Positions 35,359 to 49,690 of a stretch of 64,000 nucleotides of DNA are shown in pieces. The notes beneath the pieces were generated by a model. The model had not been told where the DNA came from, did no database searches, and worked only from the letters and a program-made list of their open reading frames with translations. The DNA lies in NCBI RefSeq assembly GCF_013426205.1, contig NC_089427.1, positions 3,658,001 through 3,722,000 on the forward strand. The letters are read 5' to 3'. Both the position numbers and the translations under genes were made by a program. Each line of letters opens with the position of its first letter. Position 1 is the first letter of the stretch. This DNA comes from Metarhizium brunneum. Lineage: Eukaryota; Ascomycota; Sordariomycetes; Hypocreales; Clavicipitaceae.

Positions 35359-36292
35359 GGTGACGGAGACTGGGGGGGAGTTGCCAAGGTCAGGAGCTGG
35401 ATGAGAAGGGCATTGATGATGCTATGTGATCAGTAGGCAATACATGGACTATTTAGGTGGTGGTGATGGCTGTAGGACAAGCGGTCGAGATTCGCGAACT
35501 CGAGGTCGGTGTTGTGTTGACAATGGAACGTGGAACGGCTTCAAGGTTAGTGATTGACAGCCTAGCGCGGTTTGCATGTGGCATTGGCCGACAGCTACGG
35601 AGTACCAGGTTACTACTACGGAGCACCTGCGACATCTAGACTGGCCATGGCTTGGATGACATCAGGAGCGGCACGCACCTCCGTAATGGGCGTGAAAATG
35701 CTGAGGCTGGTGGACCGAAGCAGGTCGCCAGAGACAAGTCCAGAGCCATGCAGCCACAAAGAGCAAGTGCAAGCATCGGGTCGATGCCGCCCGGAATTAT
35801 GCAGGCGGCGGATAAACCCCGGCCCCCCACGTTGAATGCTGCGCAACCGTGGGCCCTGCGTCTAAAAGCTCCCACTGCCAGTCAGACTTGCAAAGTTTCA
35901 TTGGCAAATCGTGTCTCGAGCCTCGTTTGTTGTTTGTTGCAGCCGCTGCTTGTCCCTCATTTCTCTCCCCCTTCTCCTTGTCGCATTGCTTGTGGCAACC
36001 GACGTCTCCTTCCAGGGAGGGCTACATCTGTGTGAGGCGAGTGCAAAATTTCCCAAATCTCGGTACGTCGCGCTCCACGCATCCCAACCCGCGAGTCGTC
36101 TTGCATTTTCTGGTCTCGCTGTGCTGTTATGCGCAACTTGCGTCCTGCTCATGACGAACAGCTTGTGAGCGAGATTTGCGTCTGGGCCGAAAGGTGAAAA
36201 ATTGCCAAGTTCGCTCGTGCTAACACACCTGCCCTCTGCTAGGAACCATCTTAAGGACGCCAAGTTTCCACAACCCCTTGGGCGAGAACATC
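35359..36292. other. Divergent promoter region of proton channel and Pab2 genes
   Basis: Contains one exact TACGGAGTA (35596-35604) and a near copy (35614-35622, TACGGAGCA). The 3' part is the 5' leader of the Pab2 gene and may hold a leader intron (near 36166-36241); no coding gene is seen. Confidence 0.55.
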
Positions 36293-37067
36293 ATGTCGAA
36301 CACGAACCACAAGGAGGACAAGCCTGCCGCTCAGTCGGCTGAGCACGAGCAGGAGGCGGAAGTGTCGGCGGGTGAAGAGGTGGGTGTCTTGCACGGCGCA
36401 AATTAACGCCGGCCACATGAAGACGACAGAAGAATCTGTTTGATACAAAAAAGCAGGGAGAACTGACTGGTATATACCCTGCGCTAGGAAGAGATCACGG
36501 CCATGAAGCGCCGTGTGGCTGAAATGGAGGAGGAGGCCAAGAAGCTGCGAGAGATGCAGGCCACCTTGGAGCAGCAGTCGGCTGATTTGGCAGATGACAA
36601 GGAGTCGGTTGATGCGCGAAGCATCTTTGTCGGAAACGTCGACTACTCTGCCTCTCCTGAGGAGATTCAGGCTCATTTCCAGAGCTGTGGATCGATCAAC
36701 CGCGTGACTATCCTCTTGGACAAGTTTACCGGTCAGCCAAAGGGGTGCGTGTCGCCGGCATAGCATTCATTTTACTGCCCCCCAAAACAAGCCGATGTAC
36801 TGACCAAGGCATGCACGCAGATACGCCTATGTTGAGTTTACAGAACCCAGCCTGGTCGCCCAGGCCCTCATCCTAAACGAAAGCGTCTTCAAGGGCCGCA
36901 ACATCAAGGTCACACCCAAGCGCACCAACGTTCCTGGCATGAGCCGAGGTCGTGGACGAGGAGGCTTCCGTGGAGGTCGAGGATTCCACGGTCGGGGTGG
37001 TTTCCCTCGTGGTGGCTACCGCGGCGGCTATAGGGGCCGTGGCCGGGGAGCTCACGCACCTTACTAG
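36293..37067 (+). CDS. pab2: Nuclear poly(A)-binding protein 2 (PABPN1/Pab2-like)
   Basis: Binds poly(A) tails in the nucleus and takes part in polyadenylation and exosome-linked RNA turnover. Exons 36293-36379, 36488-36744 and 36821-37067 sum to 591 bases, 196 residues. Order: acidic N-terminus, coiled coil (about 30-60, [18 protein letters not shown]), one RRM (about 68-145) with RNP2 SIFVGNVDY and RNP1 KGYAYVEF, and an Arg/Gly-rich tail ([19 protein letters not shown]) ending in HAPY, the arginine-methylation type of tail found in S. pombe Pab2 and animal PABPN1. The second intron interrupts the RRM exactly at the Gly of KG-YAYVEF. Confidence 0.95.
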
Positions 37068-38416
37068 GGACCGGGAAGCGACTCTTCGCCTGGGCCGACA
37101 GATAGTGACGACGGGTCATGGATGCCATCACGTGTAGCGTCCAATCTTTGACGGTTTGGTAGGAATTAGGAATTTAATAATGGATTTGCTGACGCGGTCG
37201 CCGGCGGAAATTGAGAGTGGTTTGATATCATGGTCCCCTAGGTAGGCATACTACACAGGGACTGGGGTGCACCGACAGAAAGAAAGAAAGGAAACCTATA
37301 ATACAGACATGAAGGAAAGGGGGGAAATCAGTTCGTGTAAAAGTAACAGCGCCGCTAGGAGGGGGGAACAGATAAGGCAACGACTTGGAGTTTAAAGGAT
37401 GATTTGATTTGGAATGATTTGCTGCATTTGGCTGAACACGAAAGAAGAAAAGAAAGAAAGACATTCAAGCTTAGCCGGCCACTTTATCCGTGCCTGATAT
37501 TGGATATGCGTCTGTGAGATGTGGCCTGCACCGTGTGATGAGAAGACGAGATGTCGCAACAGAGTAGAGCGAGTCTTGTATGCGATTTGCGTTTTGAATG
37601 CCGAGGGCGGAGAGTGTAGAGCCTGGATCTGCCAGCAACACATGGGAACGCGTACTCGAAACTCTCCTCGGCCCAGACAAAGCGTAACTCATCCACCACG
37701 GACCAAAGATTTAAATCCGACTAATTCCACCGATGTATGCCTAGGTACCTATGCCACATGCCGCCATCCCGCACAGCCTTATGACTCACCCGCAGCACGG
37801 TCGCCCATCCCCACGAAAGATGATACACCAGTGTCCCTCCCCCAAGATCTTATCAGATGTAGTCTGGTGTCCCGCGATAATTTGCCGAAGTGGGGACCGG
37901 AGAAGTGGGGATACAAGTTCGAGGTGTAAAGCCCGAGTAGCGTTCTGTAGAAACGACTACGTGCGTACTGTTGCACAAAAAATGGGCGTGGCCACGCCAC
38001 ATGTATTGATGTGTTAGTACCCCCTATGTAGCCTTGCGACACGTACTCGTTCCCAGTTGGGGAAGTGTCGATCTGTGTTGTCAGCAAGGCGCAGCCACTC
38101 CGGATGGGTGCCGGCTCGTAAGTCCGTGTATATCTCCTCGAGCATGACGGTCGTGCTCGAGGTATAAAGATGACGGGGGGAATATGTCCTGACCTGTCGG
38201 TTTTGTATAAATTCAGAAAAAAGACAGATTATTCTGAAGAAGACACATATTTTTACATATATACACACACTTGCACGCACACACACTTACACTCACACAC
38301 ACTTACACTCACACGCACGCGCACTCATATACACACATATATATACATTGCATACTAGGTATATATACACATATATATATACAGCCAGTTTGGGCAAAAC
38401 CACAAACCACAAAACC
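37068..38416. other. Intergenic region
   Basis: 1.35 kb between Pab2 and the methyltransferase. Apart from the microsatellite at its right end I see nothing supportable. Confidence 0.6.
38255..38395. repeat. Microsatellite block of CA and TA dinucleotides
   Basis: Imperfect ACAC/TTACACTC and TATATACA runs cover about 140 bases directly upstream of the methyltransferase ATG, so the repeat forms most of its proximal promoter or leader. Confidence 0.85.
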
Positions 38417-39085
38417 ATGTCGACCGTCACGCCCTCCCTCCTGTCCCTCGTCGAAAACACAGCCGAGACCAGGCTCGTCAGCGACGACGCCCAGCTCGCC
38501 GCCACGCTGGCCAACTCGGCGCGGCGCGGCCTGCCCCCGATCAGCATCACCCCCCTGCACGGGCAGCACCTCTCGCTCCTGGCGCAGCTGGTCTCGGCGC
38601 GGGCGGTGCTCGAGGTCGGCACGCTGGGCGGCTACTCGGCGCAGTGGTTCGCGCGGGCCGGGGCGCGCGTGACCAGCATCGAGGTCGACGCCCGGCACCG
38701 CGACGTGGCGCTCGAGAACCTGCGCGCGGCCGGGGTGGACGGCGCCGAGGTGGTGCTCGGCGACGCGCTCGACGTGCTGCCGCGGCTGGCGGCCGAGGGG
38801 CGCGTCTTCGACCTCGTCTTTGTCGACGCCGACTGGGGCCGGCAGGCCGACTACTTTGACTGGGCGGTGCGGCTGACGAGGCGCGGCGGCGCGATCTACG
38901 TCGACAACGCGGTGCAGAGCATGGTCGAGGACGGCGAGGACGGCGTCACGCGCGAGGGGAGCCTGGTGGCGAGGGTTGGGCGGGACGAGCGGGTGCGCGC
39001 GGCCTTGGTGCCGACTGTTTCGGTGAGAAAGTTGGACAGCGAGAGCGAGTTTGTCGACGGGTTCTTGTTGGCGGTTGTGCTTTGA
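38417..39085 (+). CDS. SAM-dependent O-methyltransferase (class I, small)
   Basis: Intronless, 222 residues. It has the family shape of caffeoyl-CoA/catechol-type O-methyltransferases: motif I VLEVGTLGGYSAQWFA (about 56-71) for SAM, then SIEVD (acidic end of beta-2), GDALDVLP (motif II region), LVFVDADW (about 134-141) and IYVDNAV, giving the Asp/Asp-Asn set that binds a divalent metal in this family. Substrate unknown. The coding sequence is strikingly GC-rich with G/C in nearly every third position, unlike its flanks and most neighbours, and there is no intron. This fits either strong codon bias or acquisition from bacteria; I cannot decide by eye. No signal peptide. Confidence 0.9.
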   Translation: MSTVTPSLLSLVENTAETRLVSDDAQLAATLANSARRGLPPISITPLHGQHLSLLAQLVSARAVLEVGTLGGYSAQWFARAGARVTSIEVDARHRDVALENLRAAGVDGAEVVLGDALDVLPRLAAEGRVFDLVFVDADWGRQADYFDWAVRLTRRGGAIYVDNAVQSMVEDGEDGVTREGSLVARVGRDERVRAALVPTVSVRKLDSESEFVDGFLLAVVL

Positions 39086-40961
39086 AAAAAGGAAAAAATC
39101 GTGGGTGTTGGTGGTGATGTGGACGGCGGCACTTGTGCGGAGCGCCGGGTTGAGGATTTGCGTCCCGGCTGCCGGCTGCGGCTGCGGCTGACGGGGGTTG
39201 ATTTATCTTGTGATGCTAGTGCAATTGTAGAGGGGTGTTTTTTTTTTATAGTCGGTGCCCTTTTTAATTTTTATCTTGTTTCGCCGTCATGTTTTCGCCA
39301 TGCTGTCCTGTGCTGTCTTTCCAAAACGATGCGGGCAAGGTAGTCCACGAATGTGCGTAGAGGAATATATAACTGGTCAATTATCACATTTACTTGACAG
39401 TTACGGTTACTACCAGGCGGCAGCGCTTGACATGAACTGAGGTTGATGCGAGATCGGGAGCCCACCCGAGGTCCTGGGTCTTACAAGGTCTCACAGAGTC
39501 TCACAAAGTGGCACAACCCGGTTGGAGGCCCCCGGGTACCTTTGCCATGGGTGCCTTGGCCGCTATGAATAGCCCTGGGTTACAGATTGTCCCCGCTCGT
39601 ACGGATTGGGAATGGTAACGCGAAAGGATTGCCGCGAATCGTGGGCACCTTCTTTTGCTTCGTGTCGCCCTTTGAACTTTGGACGAAACGCTCTGCCGCC
39701 GCCACGCCCCAAGGTGCGCCGAGTACGGAGTACACATGGAAAGTTGATGCCATACGATGGCATCTCCAACTTGGCTCCGCCATCCGGAGACCCTCCCCGG
39801 TTTCCGGGTTTCCGGAAGAGTCGCGGATTGGGGAGTTGCCAAGGCTGAGGTGTTGCAGGTCATGTTGCTGCAGTTGGCGGCGGATGACGCGAGAATCAGT
39901 AATTGCCCATGGCGCGAGGCGCAAGGCGATTAGAAAGCAATTCGTGCGGCAGCGGGCCGGTGTGTGGGTTGATGGTTGATGCTGGAAACATTGCTGAGCA
40001 CATGCTGAGCAATGCCGGCATGTTTCCATGTCTCGATACTCGAGTCTGGTCAAGTGCTACTTGGCTCCGTAGCATCTCCAGGTCCAACGCTGAAGGGCGC
40101 AGGGCAGCCAAGCCCCGCACCCCCCCGCCAGTAGGTGACGACGGACGGGTGGCGGGTAGCGGACATCGGGACATGGGCATGGAGCTTGACTGCTGTCTGG
40201 TGTCTGGTGTCTGGTACAACGTGTGGCTGTGGCCTGTTGTGCTTCTTCACCCCAGACGTCTTGCTTTCAATGTTGTATTGACCTGTCTGGCAACTTGGCC
40301 ACTCACTCTCCCGAATCTTCCTCTCTGCATGCCGCCTCCCGTCCCATCTGCCGCTTCGTCCTTTGTAATCACGTCGCTTGTCTCAACTCTGCATTGCCAA
40401 GTCGCTGGCCTGCTTATCGGCAACACAGCGTCTTCCTTTGCAGCCCAGCTCGGATCAGCTCAGGTCAGCTCAGTTGTTGCTGCTTTGTTTCATGTCTTGG
40501 GGACTCCGTGCCTCCAGAGTCCAAAGTAAACCCCCCGCCAGAGGCCCCGCCATCAAGTCGGTCACGTGCTGCTTATCGCCTGGCCCGCGCTGGCCCGGAG
40601 TGACTCGACAGGGACGCTGGCCATTGATCGTTGAAGCGGGGGCCAGTCTCAGCGTCAAGTCTTGCTGAGCGACCAGACATACGCCCAGCCGCCGACGCCA
40701 ACGCCAGGCCAGACATCCTCCGAGCCGTTGCTGCCACGCTGCACTGCCTCAACCTCTCCAGCTTAAGGTGCTTGCTGTGAGCAAAGTCGTCGTCACTCGC
40801 ACCCTCGACGCCGTCATTAGCAACCACCACCCCTTTGTGGGGACCCCGTCCGTCGCCCTTTGACCAACGACGTCTTCTACGAATTGCTTCGGCCTCTCTG
40901 TCTCAACGGGCGCTCCTACACGCATCCCAACGCCTCTCTCGCCAGCAACGCCTCGACGACA
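39086..40961. other. Intergenic region upstream of Rsp5
   Basis: Holds a TACGGAGTA (39724-39732), a small TGTCTGG tandem repeat (about 40194-40214) and the CT-rich Rsp5 leader. I see no gene. Confidence 0.55.
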
Positions 40962-43961
<3,000 letters not shown>

Positions 43962-44956
43962 GATGAGCAAGAATATGTGAACTAGCGATGTTTTGCGTTG
44001 CGTCTTTTGGGCCCCCCTACTGAACGCCATTCCAGACTCATGTGTTGTATCCACACGCTCCTCTTCCCCATCTCGCATATAGCTTCCCTAGTCCTCTCCC
44101 CACATTCCCTGATGACCACTATTTTTTTTCTTGGGCATGATTGTTGTTTTCTTTTTCTTTTTCCCACTTTTGGTTATTCATGTTGTCTTTTGTTTGAAAA
44201 AGAATAGCTTTGTTCAACATGGGTCGTTCATGGCGCTGGCGGGTTCAATTGTCATCGGGACACGCAGGAAGCAGAGCGGAGCAGCACGAAGCATACATTA
44301 TTTTGCAAATCACCACCGACGTATGAAGCAAAGAGGCGGCAGTGAAGTAGATTGTTTGCGCGTCGTGAGTGATGTCGAATCCCGTCTCAGCAGGAACAGA
44401 CGGCCACGGACGGCGCGGGCCTAGAGTATAAAGATTGATCTAGTGTGCGGGTGGGCGAGTCATAATCAGCCGTCGGGAGAGTGAGAGTGTCTGTGTCATG
44501 AATCCTCTGTCGGGGTTACAGCATGGGGTGGGCTAGTGCATATTATTCGGCCGCAGCGGTGCTATCCAGGCAGCGTACAATACGATATAATTACATGGTG
44601 TTTCATTGTCCAACAGTACGTGTAAAGGAACGGCCGTGGTGTCAATATTCAAACGTGACGCGGCGGACTTGGCAAAAACGCTACCTTGCGTGTTGTACAA
44701 ATTCGTATTGTAGGGTCTCTATCTTTGCCGTGCTGTCCCTTGTACACCTGATAAAGAACAAAGGGAAAACGGAATGCCGTATCCTGGACCTGCTTCCCTC
44801 AAGTCCAGCCTAGCATACTATGTGCAGTTTTGTTTTTTTTCCTTCTTCTTGGGTCTTCAACACGCCCCATAACAGCTACACGCCACGCTTGGAAGGAAAA
44901 TTTCATCTCTTTCCCCGCCCCCAGCCCCCTTCCTTGGGCAACAACACCCTCACCTT
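43962..44956. other. Intergenic region between convergent 3' ends
   Basis: About 1 kb between the Rsp5 and complex I subunit genes. T-rich near 44124-44200; no gene seen. Confidence 0.6.
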
Positions 44957-45817
44957 TTACCTCCTGTACCACATGCGCGTGATCTTGGTGTTGCGCATCT
45001 TCCTCTGCAGCTGGAAGATGCCGTACATGAGGGCCTCGCTGGTGGGCGGGCAGCCGGGGACGTAAATGTCGACGGGGACGATGCGGTCGCAGCCCCGGAC
45101 GACGCTGTAGCTGTAGTGGTAGTAGCCGCCGCCGTTGGCGCAGCTGCCCATGGAGATGACCCATCGCGGGTCGGGCATCTGGTCGTAGACCTGGCGCAGG
45201 GCGGGGGCCATCTTGTTGGTGAGGGTGCCGGCGACAATCATGACGTCGGACTGGCGGGGGGACGCGCGGAAGATGATGCCCAGGCGGTCCTGGTCGTATC
45301 GCGGCGTGGAGAGGTGCATCATTTCGACGGCGCAGCAGGCCAGGCCGAAAGTCATGGGCCAGAGGGACGACTGCCGCGCCCAGTTGGCGATGACATCGAG
45401 CGTGGTCCTGGGCTGAGTGTTAGATGAGGAGGAGGGGGGGGTTGGAGGGAGGGAGGAGGGCGTACAGGGCGTATTGGACGACGCCTTTGGTGCCTTCTTC
45501 GCTGGGGAGAAGGACTTCCTTGCGAGGTTTGGCGAGGCTTGATCCCGCGCCGTGGGGGGTCAGGGAGCTTGCGTCTCGGCGGTGGGTGATGGGCAGGGCG
45601 GCTGCCGCGCGGAAGGGAATGAGCGCTGTCGTCGGCTTGACTGTGTTTCCGGGGAGTGTTAGCTATTTGATTTTTGTGTGTATGGGGGTTCGTGTGGTGT
45701 TTTGATGTTGCAATTGGTGAGAGGTGCCGGGCAGAGGGAAATTTCGGAGTCGACGGGGGAGGTTCGGGACGTGCCTCGCAGGGCCATTGAGGCTGCGGAT
45801 CGCGATGACGAGAGCAT
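44957..45817 (-). CDS. NADH:ubiquinone oxidoreductase PSST subunit (NDUFS7), mitochondrial
   Basis: Complex I subunit that holds iron-sulfur cluster N2, the last electron donor to ubiquinone. Exons 45775-45817, 45466-45640 and 44957-45407 sum to 669 bases, 222 residues. The N-terminus [14 protein letters not shown] is basic and Ser/Ala-rich, as expected for a mitochondrial presequence. The mature part is nearly invariant across eukaryotes. Cluster ligands are visible: adjacent Cys97-Cys98 in [10 protein letters not shown], Cys162 in [10 protein letters not shown] and Cys192 in [11 protein letters not shown]. The first intron needs a GC donor (AG|GCACGT) to join in frame; a GT donor nearby would not. 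The start could lie further 5' if that intron is misread, but the body is certain. Confidence 0.93.
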
Positions 45818-47330
45818 CTCCACGGGTAGCGTAGGTGATGGCTTCTACGCTCGGATGGGAGAGGAGATGGAGGACCGTCGAGCAGGGGCAAAGTTGAAAG
45901 ACGGAGGAGGCGTGATGGTCTTTTGGACGTTGAGATTGCCGTCGGGATGGCGAAGATGTGGGTTTGCCTCATTGATGGGAATTGGGGGCGCTGTGATTGG
46001 TTGAGATGAGTGTGGGTGCGAGGTTTAACCGGGTGGGCCGGGCGAGCTGCTACCTGACTACCCTGTAGCGAGGACGATGATTTTGAGTGGATCTTGTTGG
46101 ATTCGATTTGTTTACGAGACAAGATATAGATATTAAGAAATGATGAAATATAAAATTCAGATGGAAGGGGATTTGATTATTTTCTTTTATGCATGGTTTG
46201 TAGTTTGGCATGCTCACGGCACTACGAGGGAATTGTGGTTGTCCCATGTGAGAAGGGTGTGGCACAAGCAAGCACAAATGCCTTGGGTGAGTATTCCAAT
46301 GGCGACTCGAGAATTTAACTTGGCAGGCAAACAGGCAAACAGCCCTAGGAGAATACAATGCTGACTTGCCGTTCAAGTGAAACGTCGGGCGTCACACGAG
46401 GTTTACTTTAACACGAAAGCACGAGGCACGACGATGTAGCACTATTCCTGAGTGGGAGCAGCTGTACCTGTGTTGTACGGAGTACAGGCACTCGGCATTC
46501 TTCCAGTCTGACACTAGCATTTTTAAGCTTCTATACTTTTTTAGCTGATGGCTCCCGAGGTGGCGTCATACGAACTAGCAGCGGTCGGTTATGTTTGGAA
46601 CTCGATAGTCCGTATTCATTAACGACGAGGCCCCTTGGCGCGGCTCCTTGGCGCGACCCCCTTGGCGCGACCCCGCGTGGGCGAGTCAAGGATGGAGACG
46701 GAGAGGCAGCGAGACGCGGAGGCTAGATGACGCTTGCAGACTTGCAGACGTGGCCTGCAGGCACACCAATCCTCTTGGTGGGTTGCGCCAATTAACATGC
46801 TTCATTATACAGTTGGAATGGAACTTTGCTCAGGATGCGTCAATCCTACCAGACGTTTTTTGCGTCCCAATGGTGAGAATGCCCAGTCCTCGCCTTGTCG
46901 CTGGCAGTCTCTGCCGTCGACTTCCCTTTTCCCTCTTCTGGCCGTGCCCCTTGTTCCGGCCGCCACCAGAGGAGCATTGAACAGTGAACCCATTTGCGTG
47001 CCGTCTTTTGCGCCTCCAGGACGCCATCCTGCCCATTTAGTCCATCCCCTGACAAAACGGCGTCTGTATCTTTTGCTCAAGACCCCAATCCCGATCCTGC
47101 CCTTCCTCGCGTGGCTTCTCCCGTCGTTTGCTCGCACGCCACCGACGAAAGCAGCGGCACGCAGACGCCCACACTTGCAATTTCCTCCTCGGGTGCATGA
47201 CCTGATCGTAATCCGTGCTCGTCCTCATCTCGTCCTTGCTCTCGCTCTCCCGCAGCGCACGTCCTTCGTCTCATGCCCAATGCCCAACACCAGACCCTGA
47301 TCGCCAGACGCCAGACGCCAGACGCCCGAC
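45818..47330. other. Divergent promoter region of PSST and GT90 genes
   Basis: Contains a TACGGAGTA (46476-46484) and a small GC-rich direct repeat. The part nearest 47330 is the C-rich GT90 leader. No gene is seen. Confidence 0.55.
46633..46676. repeat. Direct repeat, unit about CCTTGGCGCG, three copies
   Basis: Three near-identical copies spaced about 16 bases apart in intergenic DNA. Confidence 0.7.
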
Positions 47331-49202
47331 ATGGCCTTGCTGAAGGTTTGCAAGGGCTGGAGCCTCCGCCAGTGGTCGTCGCGGCTGGCCCTGCGCTACA
47401 TCACCCTCGTCTTCCTCACCTTTTTCTTCCTCGCCAGCTATGCGCTCTGGCACGATGTCAAGTTTTGGGATGCTCAGATCCAGATCCCCCGCAAAACCAT
47501 CAACAAGCTGGGAACCAAGCATCCTGTTCGAAAGCTCATGGTCGATGCCAAGGCCCGTCACGATGCCCTCCTTGCCAAACGGTCCCTCACCCTCGACTCT
47601 GCTGCGCAGCAATATCGCAAGCGACGAGGACGTCACCCGCCCCCCGGCTTTGACATGTGGTTCCACGCTGCCGTGGACATCGATGCCATCATCGTCGAAG
47701 ACTACTTTGACAGGATATACAAGGACCTGACGCCCTTTTGGGCTCTCGATCCCGAACAGACCAAGAAGCGAGCCAGTGCCTGGCACCACGTCGTCAAAGT
47801 CCGCAATGGCACCGCCGCCGCCCATGGCGACGTCACCGACCGTGTGCCCTGGTTGCAGCTTTGGACTGCTCTCGTTGCCGACTTTGCCAAGTACTTGCCC
47901 GACGTCGACATGCCCATCAACTACATGGACGAATCGAGACTCCTCGTGCCCCACGACACCATTGCGAAGCTCGTGGCGGAGGAACGCAAAGAGAGACGCA
48001 TCGTTGACCCAACCAAAGCCAGCTCCAAGTTCCACGGCCTTGCCGCCGTTGATGCTGCCATGCCCGATCCCTACGATCCTCACTGGCACGGTCCCAGCGA
48101 GCAGTATTGGAACTTGTTTGTCAAGACCTGTGGCCCCGACACCCCAGCCTTTGGCGTCCAGCAAGTCCAAGACATGTCTGGACCGGCCGAGTTTCCGCAA
48201 AACTATAGACCGGATTACGCCCACAAGGGCTATATTCAGAATTTTACCGCCTCCTCAGACCCCTGCCGGCAACCGCATCTGCGCCAACTACACGGGAGTT
48301 TCATCGAACCCATCAGTCTGTCCTCCACAGAAGAACTCATCCCCCTGTTTGGCGGCTCCAAGCTCCCTACCAACAATGAAATTCTCATCCCGGGAGCCAT
48401 GTACCTCGACCAGGGCGACTTCTACTCCGGCGGCGAGTCACACGGGCCGTCGTGGGACCGAAAGAAGAACGCCGCCGTCTGGCGCGGCGAGGGCTCAGGC
48501 GGCCGCGCCAGAGAGCACAACTGGCACCACTTTCAGCGTCAGCGTCTCGTCCACATGCTCAACGGCACAGTCGTATCGCAGGTCGAAGATTCGGGCGTCC
48601 GGGCCAAGACGTTTGAGCTTCCCCCGGAGACCATCTACCCCAGCCCGCGCCTTCACCGCGGCAACCTGGGCCCCCTTGCCGACGAGATTGCCGACACGGG
48701 GTTCGTCAAGCTTTGCCCACCCGCCGAATGCCCCTTTTACAACGACACCTTCACCGTGCTGCAACACCTCCCCATGAAGCAGCAATACCGGTACAAATTC
48801 CTCCCCGACGTCGACGGCAACTCCTTCTCCGCCCGGTTCCGCGGCTTCCTCCGCTCCACCAGCCTGCCGCTCAAAGCCACCATCTACGCAGAGTGGCACG
48901 ACGACCGCCTCATCCCCTGGGTGCACTTTGTCCCCTTTGACAACACCTTCCAGGACCTGTACCCCCTCCTCGACTTCTTCTCGGACACTAACGGGCCCGG
49001 GGACGCTGCCGCCCGCTTCATCGCCGAGCAGGGCCAGTCGTGGTCGGAGAGGGTCCTCCGCAGAGAAGACATGGGCCTGTACGTGTGGCGACTGCTTCTC
49101 GAGTGGGCGAGGGTGTGCGACGAGAATAGACACACGCTCGGCTACGTCGACGACTTCAGGCCGAAGAAGGCTAGCAAGCAAACGCATGTCTGGCATGCCT
49201 AA
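47331..49202 (+). CDS. Glycosyltransferase family 90 (CAP10-like) type II membrane protein
   Basis: Intronless, 623 residues. A single membrane segment near the N-terminus (about 24-41, ITLVFLTFFFLASYAL) after a short basic cytosolic tail gives the type II topology of Golgi glycosyltransferases. The C-terminal half has the GT90/CAP10 signature: AAVWRGEGSGGR (about 383-394), YRYKFLPDVDGNSFSARF (about 485-502), LPLKATIYAEWHDDRLIPW (about 512-530). Family members transfer xylose or related sugars to cell-surface or capsule glycans (Cryptococcus CAP10/CXT1 group, animal POGLUT); the acceptor here is unknown. The ATG at 47331 is the first in frame with the membrane segment downstream. Confidence 0.9.
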   Translation: MALLKVCKGWSLRQWSSRLALRYITLVFLTFFFLASYALWHDVKFWDAQIQIPRKTINKLGTKHPVRKLMVDAKARHDALLAKRSLTLDSAAQQYRKRRGRHPPPGFDMWFHAAVDIDAIIVEDYFDRIYKDLTPFWALDPEQTKKRASAWHHVVKVRNGTAAAHGDVTDRVPWLQLWTALVADFAKYLPDVDMPINYMDESRLLVPHDTIAKLVAEERKERRIVDPTKASSKFHGLAAVDAAMPDPYDPHWHGPSEQYWNLFVKTCGPDTPAFGVQQVQDMSGPAEFPQNYRPDYAHKGYIQNFTASSDPCRQPHLRQLHGSFIEPISLSSTEELIPLFGGSKLPTNNEILIPGAMYLDQGDFYSGGESHGPSWDRKKNAAVWRGEGSGGRAREHNWHHFQRQRLVHMLNGTVVSQVEDSGVRAKTFELPPETIYPSPRLHRGNLGPLADEIADTGFVKLCPPAECPFYNDTFTVLQHLPMKQQYRYKFLPDVDGNSFSARFRGFLRSTSLPLKATIYAEWHDDRLIPWVHFVPFDNTFQDLYPLLDFFSDTNGPGDAAARFIAEQGQSWSERVLRREDMGLYVWRLLLEWARVCDENRHTLGYVDDFRPKKASKQTHVWHA

Positions 49203-49690
49203 ATTCCCTCTCCTTTTTTTCATCTATTCATCTTTTCTCTCTTTTTTTTGTGTGTGTTCCGTTCTGGAGACGCCTTTCTAATAATACCCATAATTGCGTT
49301 AATGATGCGAGAGCATGCGGGCTGGCGTTTTGACGGACTCGTGTAGGCTTTCTCCTTTCACCTTCATTGTACATTGTGTGTGGGGGGTCCCTGACGGCAC
49401 AAGGGAGGGTTTGAATACCTGGTTTTTTGGGGGGGTTTTGGATTGAAACTGGTTCTGGGTAGCAATGAGAACTTGCCCCTATTCAGGTACGACGGGAGGG
49501 CCAACGAAGTAGATAGATAGGTCGGCGGAATGAATTCATGTGATTCCTTGTAACTATTGTATAAAAACAAACAAAACCACTGATGCTATGCTCGTAACCT
49601 GTATATTATGCTTTATATCCGCGCCACGTCATGCCCACAATGGATGCACGCAAATCAGCCATTTTCTTTCGTCCGTTTCCAAATGTCAAA
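49203..49690. other. Intergenic region between convergent 3' ends
   Basis: Nearly 490 bases, T- and G-rich, between the GT90 and Gyp1 genes. Nothing recognisable. Confidence 0.6.

Noticed and set aside
48495..49223. 242-codon open frame antisense to the GT90 gene
   Set aside because: The sense frame has clear GT90 motifs; the antisense one has none.
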